From positions 1 through 50,380 of the forward strand of contig JAIOHL010000273.1 of assembly GCA_019913005.1 (NCBI GenBank): 50,380 bases of DNA, written 5' to 3'. The DNA comes from Anaerolineae bacterium. Lineage in GTDB: Bacteria; Chloroflexota; Anaerolineae; Aggregatilineales; J027. A program made the translations under genes and the position numbers. Below are positions 8,074-14,782 of the stretch, one piece after another. The notes beneath the pieces are model-generated. The model did not search any database. It saw only the letters and a program-made list of their open reading frames with translations, and was not told the DNA's origin. The first letter of the stretch is position 1. Each line of letters starts with the position of its first letter.

Positions 8074-10440
8074 GTGACCCAACTGCCGAACAAATATGGC
8101 TATTTCAGTGATGACGGCCTTGAATATGTCATTACCTGTGCCGAAACACCCATGCCTTGGGTCAATGTGTTGTCGAACGGCGATTACGGCTTCGTCATCT
8201 CACAGGCGGGTAGCGGGTATAGCTGGCGCACCCATGCCAGCCTGAATCGCATTACCCGCTGGGATCAAGATTTAATCCGCGATGAATGGGGCAAATATTT
8301 GTATATCCGTGATGCGGCCTCCGGTGAATATTGGTCGCCAACCTTTCAGCCCTGTGGCGAAAAGTTGCAGGATTATCGTGTGCGGCATGGCATGGGCTAC
8401 AGCGTTATTGAAGGCCAGCAGGCAGGTATCGCCAGCACCGTCACCTATTTTGTGCCGGAAGATGATCCGTGTGAAATTTGGGTGCTGCGACTGAAAAATG
8501 AAGGCAATACGCCCCGCCAATTGCAACTATTCACCTATTTTGAGTGGTTGTTGGGTAACGCTCCGGATTGGCATCGAGAATTTCACCGCACATTTATCGA
8601 AACCAGCTATCACGAACAGGGTGTGTTGCTGGCGACCAAAGTGATGTGGGAACTGCCCGTCCCATCTAAAACGCATTGGAATCTTTCATGGCCGTATATG
8701 GCCTTCCACAGTGCCTCACTGATGCCAAGTGGTTATGATGCCGACAAGCGCGATTTTCTGGGGCGGCATGGCAGTCCCCATAACCCCGCCGCCGTTCGTA
8801 CAGGTCAATCGAGTCAGCATACAGGCCGGTGGGGGGATGCGATTGGCAGCTTGCGGCATGACCTTACCCTTGCCCCCGGTGAGGAGCGCGAAATTGTCTA
8901 TACGCTTGGGGCGGCGGATAATCCCGAACAGGCTCTCGCTCTGAGCCAAAAATATCGGGATGCAGCGGTTGTCGAAAGCGCCCTAGAGACGGTCAAAAAA
9001 TATTGGCGTGGCATCACCCAAGCCCTGAGCATCGAAACGCCCGACCCAGCCCTAAATGTGTTCGCCAACGGTTGGCTGCAATACCAAGCGATTTCGGGCC
9101 GCATCAAAGCGCGTACCGCCTACTATCAAACAGGTGGGGCGTATGGTTTCCGTGACCAATTGCAGGATAGCCTTGTGTGGCTGCTGTTGGGTCAACCGGA
9201 AAAAACATTGACCCAAATTCATCTGCACGCCGCCCACCAATATCAGGATGGCATTGTGCTGCATTGGTGGCATCCCATCGCCGATACGGGTATGCGCTCC
9301 GATTACAGTGACGACTTGCTCTGGATACCTTTTGTCACCCTCTACTATATGCACGAAACGGGTGATTTTGCCTGCTTGGATGCTGAGATTCCTTATTATG
9401 ATGGTGGGGTAGGTACACTCCGCGAACACTGTATGCGCTCATTTGAAATGGCCCTTAGTCGCCGCAGTCCACGCGGTTTGCCCTATATCCTCAAAGCCGA
9501 TTGGAACGATGGCCTCAACGCGGTAGGGGCAGAAGGAAAAGGCGAAAGCGTCTGGATGGGCCATTTCCTCCATTATCTGCTGCGAGAATGGGCCAATCTT
9601 CCCATTGTAGACGCCGCCACCAAGACCCGCTTTGAAAAAGAGGCCGAGACTGTTTGTGCGGCTGTGAATCAACATGCTTGGGATGGGGCATGGTATTGGC
9701 GGGCCACCACCGATGCCGGGAAATTGGTCGGGTCACATCAATCGCCCGAAGGTCAAATTTTCCTGAATGCCCAAACATGGGCGATCTTGGCGGGGACGGC
9801 GGATGCGGATCGGGCACGTTTGGCAATGGCCTCGACCCGTGATCACCTCTATTCTCCCTATGGCCCGCTGCTGCTTGCTCCGGCCTATTCCATCCCCGAC
9901 CCCCACATTGGCTATTTGTCACGATACGCCCCCGGCACACGCGAAAATGGCGGCGTCTATTGTCATGCGGCGTGTTGGGCGGTGCTGGCCGAACGCAAAC
10001 AAAACGGCATGGTGTCGGCCTATCAGGTGTGGCGCAGCTTTTGTCCCACCGTGCGCGGTGAAGACCCCGATGCGTATTCGGCGGAACCGTATGTCATGCC
10101 GGGGAATGTCGCTGGCCCACTGGCCTCACAACCGGGCCAAGGCGGCTGGTCATGGTACACAGGATCGGCGGCATGGTATTTGCGGGCACTGACGGATGGG
10201 GTGCTAGGGGTGGAAGGTCGCTTAGAAGGTCTGCGCGTCAAGGTGGAATTGCCGCCCACATGGAAGCAATATCGCGTGAAACGGCAGTATCGTGGTGCGG
10301 TCTATGATATCACGATACGGCGGGCACACGATTCGGAAAAAGAAGGCTGTCGGGTAAATGGTTCGAATTGGCAGGGCGAATTTTTGCCGATAGCTAAGTC
10401 CGGCACTACTCAATCCGTCGAAATCATCCTACCCGCTTGA
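8074..10440 (+). CDS. GH94 family glycoside phosphorylase
   Basis: Protein of 788 residues, a size like cellobiose phosphorylase. It has the N-terminal beta-sandwich (TPMPWVNVLSNGDYGFVIS, RDEWGKYLYIRDAASGEYWS) and the (alpha/alpha)6 barrel with YGFRDQLQDSL and the catalytic acid motif ADWNDGLN (Asp479 by alignment to the WND of GH94). The phosphate-site residues also appear present: H631 in ENGGVYCHA and T696-G697 in WYTGS. It should therefore cleave with phosphate, releasing glucose 1-phosphate. There is no signal peptide, so it acts on imported sugar. The N-terminal motifs resemble NdvB-type and beta-1,2-oligoglucan phosphorylases as well as cellobiose phosphorylase, so linkage is not settled. 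The start is GTG, 7 nt after TAGGAG. Confidence 0.9.
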   Translation: MTQLPNKYGYFSDDGLEYVITCAETPMPWVNVLSNGDYGFVISQAGSGYSWRTHASLNRITRWDQDLIRDEWGKYLYIRDAASGEYWSPTFQPCGEKLQDYRVRHGMGYSVIEGQQAGIASTVTYFVPEDDPCEIWVLRLKNEGNTPRQLQLFTYFEWLLGNAPDWHREFHRTFIETSYHEQGVLLATKVMWELPVPSKTHWNLSWPYMAFHSASLMPSGYDADKRDFLGRHGSPHNPAAVRTGQSSQHTGRWGDAIGSLRHDLTLAPGEEREIVYTLGAADNPEQALALSQKYRDAAVVESALETVKKYWRGITQALSIETPDPALNVFANGWLQYQAISGRIKARTAYYQTGGAYGFRDQLQDSLVWLLLGQPEKTLTQIHLHAAHQYQDGIVLHWWHPIADTGMRSDYSDDLLWIPFVTLYYMHETGDFACLDAEIPYYDGGVGTLREHCMRSFEMALSRRSPRGLPYILKADWNDGLNAVGAEGKGESVWMGHFLHYLLREWANLPIVDAATKTRFEKEAETVCAAVNQHAWDGAWYWRATTDAGKLVGSHQSPEGQIFLNAQTWAILAGTADADRARLAMASTRDHLYSPYGPLLLAPAYSIPDPHIGYLSRYAPGTRENGGVYCHAACWAVLAERKQNGMVSAYQVWRSFCPTVRGEDPDAYSAEPYVMPGNVAGPLASQPGQGGWSWYTGSAAWYLRALTDGVLGVEGRLEGLRVKVELPPTWKQYRVKRQYRGAVYDITIRRAHDSEKEGCRVNGSNWQGEFLPIAKSGTTQSVEIILPA

Positions 10441-10471
10441 CATTATCCCTCCTTATAAGGCCAAACCCACT

Positions 10472-10508
10472 GCGGCCCTTCCCTCAAGGACAGGCTAGGG
10501 AGGGCTGC
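10472..10508. terminator. Hairpin between convergent GH94 and Bax1 genes
   Basis: GCGGCCCTTCCCT (10472-10484) pairs with AGGGAGGGCTGC (10497-10508) with one bulge and one wobble pair. Only short T-runs follow on either strand. It sits in the 85-bp gap between two converging genes, where a bidirectional terminator is expected. Confidence 0.5.
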
Positions 10509-10525
10509 TTTGGGGTCTAGAAATC

Positions 10526-11743
10526 TCACTTGGCGACACGCTCCACCAACGCCATCACGTCTTTGAGGACAGGCTTGTTTTTAAAATAGAGGACTTCGCC
10601 GGGGACATTGGTAAGCTGTTCGGCGGTCAGATTGACCCCTTCGTAGACCAGCAAAATTAAGTCCGAGCGCCCTGCCGTCCGTACTTTGGCAAGTTTACGC
10701 CGCAGATAATCGGGATGCCAGAACCCCATGATTTCGAGCAGCGCTCGCCGTCCATCCTTTTGATGGGTAAAGGCAAAGTCGGGAATCATGACCGTATCCC
10801 CCAACAGCAGCACCTCATCTTCCCGACTCAACTGCCATTGTCCACGTCCCTCCCCAAATTTCTCAATGAACTCCGCCGCAAAATCGGCCTCCATGCGGCT
10901 GTCAAATTCCCCGCTGCGCTTAAAATGCGACGTGAGTGACGAGGTCGAATTGAGTTCGTAATGCAACCAGTCCTCCCCGAATGGAGATTTGACCGTTGCC
11001 CGCATCTGCCAGCGCTCCCCCAACAAAAGGGCAGGCAAAAACGCTGCAAACTGCCGTCCGTAGCGGGTAGTCGTGCTGACAAACGGGGAAATCGGGCCAT
11101 CCAGCGTTACCCAATAGCCGCCTTGATAGGGTTTGGCCTCAAACATCAGCTTAAACAGCTTTAGATAGCGCCAAAAATCTTGGTAGCCATCATAAATCTC
11201 GACCTCCATCAAGCGTGCCCAATAGAGGACACCCCGCGTGAGTTCGAGGTTATAACGGGTAATGAGGCTTTCGGGGGACCATGATGGGCCAACTTCGGCC
11301 AACACGGACTCGTTGGTAAGGTCGGCAAATAGGCTTCGTTCAAGGGTGGTCATATCTGCCCCAAGCTCATCAGCAATATTTTGCAACAGTGTAGCGCGGC
11401 TCTGGGGATGGAATAAATCAGTCTCATCCAAAACTGGCCCACGCCCAAATATCAATTGGCGCAGGTCAGCGGGTGGCAGCGGCGTTGAACGAGTGACCCA
11501 TGTCGCCCCGTCGGAGAGGACTTTTGCCAATCCACGCAGCACCACATAATCCAGCCGTTCGCCTTCTAATTGTTCGACAGCCGATTCCCATTCCCCGAAT
11601 GTGTGACCGGACAGGTTTTGAAAGAGATCAATGAGGGCGGCGGCGGTGCCTTCCCAATGCCGATTTTCCGGCGGCAATAGTTCCACATGCAGGGTGTCGC
11701 CCCGTACACGCAGGCGTGGTCGAATGAGATCAGCGGTGAGCAT
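10526..11743 (-). CDS. bax1: DUF790 family nuclease, Bax1 homologue
   Basis: Protein of 405 residues. It begins MLTADLIRPRLRVRGD, typical of DUF790 (PF05626). In archaea this family is Bax1, the nuclease partner of XPB helicase. The C-terminal half carries a nuclease-like pattern: MIPDFAF, then LLEIMGFWHPDYLRRKL, as in PD-(D/E)XK folds. The longer upstream reading frame would overlap the helicase by about 200 bp; ATG 11743 overlaps the helicase end by only 14 bp and matches the family start. The overlap implies translational coupling and a stoichiometric complex. Likely job: cleaving 3' or bubble DNA in a repair reaction directed by the helicase. Confidence 0.85.
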   Translation of the reverse strand: MLTADLIRPRLRVRGDTLHVELLPPENRHWEGTAAALIDLFQNLSGHTFGEWESAVEQLEGERLDYVVLRGLAKVLSDGATWVTRSTPLPPADLRQLIFGRGPVLDETDLFHPQSRATLLQNIADELGADMTTLERSLFADLTNESVLAEVGPSWSPESLITRYNLELTRGVLYWARLMEVEIYDGYQDFWRYLKLFKLMFEAKPYQGGYWVTLDGPISPFVSTTTRYGRQFAAFLPALLLGERWQMRATVKSPFGEDWLHYELNSTSSLTSHFKRSGEFDSRMEADFAAEFIEKFGEGRGQWQLSREDEVLLLGDTVMIPDFAFTHQKDGRRALLEIMGFWHPDYLRRKLAKVRTAGRSDLILLVYEGVNLTAEQLTNVPGEVLYFKNKPVLKDVMALVERVAK

Positions 11744-13109
11744 GGGCAGTTTTACGTGGTTTGCGGCGCTGGGCCTTGCCTTCTTCAGTGGTTTGGCGGG
11801 CGATAACTTCAAATAGCACGGCTTGGCGATTACCGACCTTGCGCAGTACCCGGCCCAAACGCTGGATATATTCACGAGCGCTGGCGGTTCCACCCAACAC
11901 AATGGCAACTTTGGCTTCCGGCACATCCACCCCCTCATTCAACACCCGCGAGGTCACAATCGCCCGATACTCGCCGAGTTGATAGGCTTCTAAGATATGT
12001 TTGCGTTCAGCGGCGCTGGTCTCGTGGGTAATGACCGGAATCAGATGGCGGCGAGCAATCGCATAGGCCACCGCGTTATTTTCGGTAAATATCAGGGTTT
12101 GTTCATGCGAATATTCGCGCAGCAAGCTGTCCAAAATGGCAAATTTACCTTCCGCCCCTGCCAGTAAACGCAAAATCCGCTGGCGAGCCAATAAAGCGCG
12201 GCGGGCCTCCGCATCAAAGGCACTTAGTCGCATCAATTCCATCAGCCAATTTTTGCCGTGTGCCCGGCGCAAATTGCGGGTACGGAAAAATCCAGAGTAA
12301 ATCGCGTAGTCAGTGTCATAAGCGGTGCGTTCTTGCTCGGTCAGATCAATACGGATACGTTCAGTCCGATATTCCGCCAACTGCTGTCCGGTCAAATCAT
12401 TAATTGGCACTTCGTAGACAATTGGCCCAATAAGCTCATTAATTTGCCAGCGGCCATCGGTTTGTTCATGGGCTTCGGGATAGGTCGCGGTCAGGCCCAA
12501 TCGCAGCGGCGCTGGGGTCATCAAGGCCGTTTCGCCCCAACTTGGCGCAGGGAGGTGATGCACCTCGTCATAGATCACCAATTTAAAGCTATTCCCCTGA
12601 ATAGCAATCAAGTCCCCGGCTGAATGATAGGTGGTGACGGTTAAGGGATGGACGATTTTTTCCGCCCCATAATAGACCCCGACATCCATTTGGAAGGCAT
12701 TGACCATCCGTGCATACCATTGATGCAGCAAATCTAATGTTGGGGCGACGACCAATGCCGAACGTTTGACATTATGGATAGCATGAATCGCTACAAAGGT
12801 TTTGCCCGCACCGGTGGGCAAAACGATGCTGCCCTGCTGCCCTGCTTGTTCCCATGCGGAGAGGGCGGCAAGCTGATATTCGTGGGGTTCGCGTGTGTCG
12901 TGTAAGCGGAGATCGAGAGTCTGCCAGCGTGGAACAGTGTCCCGAATCTCCAGACCTGAGAGCATGGGCCGCAGCCGTGCATAATGATAGGCTTCGCAGC
13001 GCCAATGGCCCTTCACCCATCGGAACGCTTCCGGCATGGCCTCTGATGCCCCGACACCATTGAGAACCAGTGTACCCCCTTGAAAATACAAGCTGCGTTC
13101 ATGCGACAT
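11730..13109 (-). CDS. XPB-type superfamily 2 DNA helicase
   Basis: Protein of 459 residues. After an N-terminal damage-recognition-like segment come REPHEYQLAALSAWE (Q-motif area), Walker A LPTGAGKT, motif II YDEVHHL, motif III GLTAT and, in the second RecA lobe, TSRVLNEGVDVPEA and QRLGRVLRK. The compact size matches archaeal/bacterial XPB rather than eukaryotic XPB. ATG 13109 follows a G-rich site (AAAGGGGTG); an upstream ATG at 13163 has no such site. Together with the overlapping Bax1 gene it should form a helicase-nuclease unit for DNA repair. Confidence 0.88.
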   Translation of the reverse strand: MSHERSLYFQGGTLVLNGVGASEAMPEAFRWVKGHWRCEAYHYARLRPMLSGLEIRDTVPRWQTLDLRLHDTREPHEYQLAALSAWEQAGQQGSIVLPTGAGKTFVAIHAIHNVKRSALVVAPTLDLLHQWYARMVNAFQMDVGVYYGAEKIVHPLTVTTYHSAGDLIAIQGNSFKLVIYDEVHHLPAPSWGETALMTPAPLRLGLTATYPEAHEQTDGRWQINELIGPIVYEVPINDLTGQQLAEYRTERIRIDLTEQERTAYDTDYAIYSGFFRTRNLRRAHGKNWLMELMRLSAFDAEARRALLARQRILRLLAGAEGKFAILDSLLREYSHEQTLIFTENNAVAYAIARRHLIPVITHETSAAERKHILEAYQLGEYRAIVTSRVLNEGVDVPEAKVAIVLGGTASAREYIQRLGRVLRKVGNRQAVLFEVIARQTTEEGKAQRRKPRKTAHAHR

Positions 13110-13214
13110 AGCCCCACCCCTTTCATGGATGGGCCGATTATAGCCGCCCCACCGCCAGATCAAAAATTTAGTCCGAAGCGGAGGCTTAGACTCTCGATGG
13201 TGTGGGTTTATGGG

Positions 13215-13275
13215 GAACGTTCTTCCGTAAATAGGGGGTGCTTCAAGATATAAATGACATCAAAAATTAATGTCA
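13215..13275. promoter_or_regulatory. Candidate operator sites upstream of the second sugar importer
   Basis: The 255-bp gap between the divergent helicase and importer genes contains GAACGTTC (13215-13222) and the inverted repeat TGACAT-9 nt-ATGTCA (13255-13275). Both are plausible regulator-binding sites. A clear promoter was not found; TAATCT (13306-13311) is a possible -10 without a well-spaced -35. The sites differ from the AAGCGCTT operators of the first locus. Confidence 0.35.
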
Positions 13276-13364
13276 ATTGTCCGTGCAGAATTGCCGAGGG
13301 TGTGGTAATCTCTTAGTGTATCTCGTAGGCCAGTTGTCTACAACCATGTAAAAGGACATCTCAA

Positions 13365-14663
13365 ATGAATAAATCTTTTAAGTATTTAGGCATCGCAACA
13401 TTAGTTGTGATCATTCTTGTTACGGCCATTGCCCCCTCAATGGCTGCCGATTCAGTCCCTTCCACTAATTCTAATCATGCTCAACTTCCCGCGGTTGACC
13501 TGTTGATGTGGTCAAAAGAATCTGAGACCTATCACACGGATACCGCAATGATAGAGGCATTTGATGCTTGGGCGGCTGAAAATGCTCCCGGTTCAACCCT
13601 GACCATTGAAGCACTGGATGTGGAAGAACTGCGTCAAAATATGCAATCCGCAGCACTAGCGGGCGAAGGTTTGCCAGATTTCCTATGGACAGTTGCTGAC
13701 CATGCTGGACCCTTCACCGAGGCTGGTTTGGTCCAACCTCTTGACGAATTGTTTGATATGGAAGCCTATCTGAACACCGTCGTGCTCGATGGTCAGACAT
13801 GGGGTATCCCCTTCAGCGCAGGCAATCACCTGATGCTGATCTACAACAAGCAATATGTTGAAACTCCACCCGCGACTGTTGAAGAACTGATCGAAATGAG
13901 CGCTCAACTGGTCGCCGACAATGCCGACGTTGAAGGCTTTACCCCCTTCCTGTTCAATCACGGTGAGAGCTTCTGGGTTCTCCCATGGATGCAGGCGATT
14001 AACCCCGATGGCGTTCCCTTTGTTGGTTTCGCAGCCGATGGTGTGACCCCTGACCTCAATAACGATTCCCTTATCAAGACCCTCGAACTCTTGGCGAGTT
14101 TCAAGGAATTGGGTGTGACTTCCAGCGAATGCGATTACAACTGCCTTGATGGTCTGTTCAAAGAAGGCAAAGCTGCCATGACCATCAATGGTGACTGGAG
14201 CCTTGGTGGTGAGACCGGTATGATTGCAACCCTCGGTGAAGAAAATGTTGGTCTGGCCCCATGGCCGATGTTCGAAGGTGGTCAACCCGCCCCACTAGTG
14301 GCTGGTACCTATGCGATGATCCCTGCTGCAACTGAAGGCGACAAGCTGGATGTGGTGGTTGAATTCCTAAAGTGGTACACCACCGACGTTCCCACCGTGC
14401 TTGGCTATACTGTTACCCAAGGCCGTCTGCCCGGTGTATTGGCTGCGTTTGATGACCCCTCGATTGCGGAAGACCGTTTGGTTGGTGAAAGTGCCGCCGC
14501 CCTTTCAACAGGCGTGCCTCAACCCGTCAATGTTGAAATGCGCTGCATTTTCGACGCCATTACACAGGAATATCAGGCCGTGATGAGTGGTAGTGAAACG
14601 CCAACGGATGCTGGTGCCAACGCACAGGCTTTCGCTGAAACCTGCATTGCTGACTTGCAGTAA
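13365..14663 (+). CDS. MalE-like sugar-binding protein of an ABC importer
   Basis: Protein of 432 residues, family 1 solute-binding protein. The signal peptide occupies about residues 1-27 (ending SMAADS) and has no lipobox cysteine. Maltodextrin-binding-protein-like segments are LPDFLWTVADHAGPF, WGIPFSAGNHLMLIYNK, GKAAMTINGDWSL and YAMIPAATEGDKLD. AAAGGA lies 8 nt before the ATG. It is followed by a terminator and then by MalF- and MalG-like permeases, with a convergent alpha-glucosidase beyond. An alpha-glucoside such as maltose or maltodextrin is a reasonable but unproven ligand. Confidence 0.9.
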   Translation: MNKSFKYLGIATLVVIILVTAIAPSMAADSVPSTNSNHAQLPAVDLLMWSKESETYHTDTAMIEAFDAWAAENAPGSTLTIEALDVEELRQNMQSAALAGEGLPDFLWTVADHAGPFTEAGLVQPLDELFDMEAYLNTVVLDGQTWGIPFSAGNHLMLIYNKQYVETPPATVEELIEMSAQLVADNADVEGFTPFLFNHGESFWVLPWMQAINPDGVPFVGFAADGVTPDLNNDSLIKTLELLASFKELGVTSSECDYNCLDGLFKEGKAAMTINGDWSLGGETGMIATLGEENVGLAPWPMFEGGQPAPLVAGTYAMIPAATEGDKLDVVVEFLKWYTTDVPTVLGYTVTQGRLPGVLAAFDDPSIAEDRLVGESAAALSTGVPQPVNVEMRCIFDAITQEYQAVMSGSETPTDAGANAQAFAETCIADLQ

Positions 14664-14698
14664 GTTCATCAGCAACTGCAATTGAATAGTTTGAAAAA

Positions 14699-14741
14699 GC
14701 AACGAGCGGGACAGCCTTTTTTGTCCTACTCGTTGTTTTTT
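14699..14741 (+). terminator. Rho-independent terminator between binding-protein and permease genes
   Basis: CAACGAG (14700-14706) pairs with CTCGTTG (14729-14735), and GGACA (14709-14713) with TGTCC (14722-14726) inside, separated by a small internal loop. TTTTTTC follows. It is a strong intrinsic terminator inside the operon. It should reduce permease expression relative to the binding protein, as in the first importer. Confidence 0.8.
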
Positions 14742-14782
14742 CGAGTTTAGAGTTAAGGGAACTATAGAATAGGGAATTTGTG

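Noticed and set aside
8074-10440. Reading the GH94 gene as part of a cyclic glucan synthase (NdvB-like)
   Set aside because: At 788 residues it lacks the membrane and glycosyltransferase domains and stands alone as a phosphorylase.
11744-11938. Longer Bax1 reading frame overlapping the helicase
   Set aside because: The extra residues are Cys/Pro-rich and unlike the family, and would overlap the helicase by about 200 bp.
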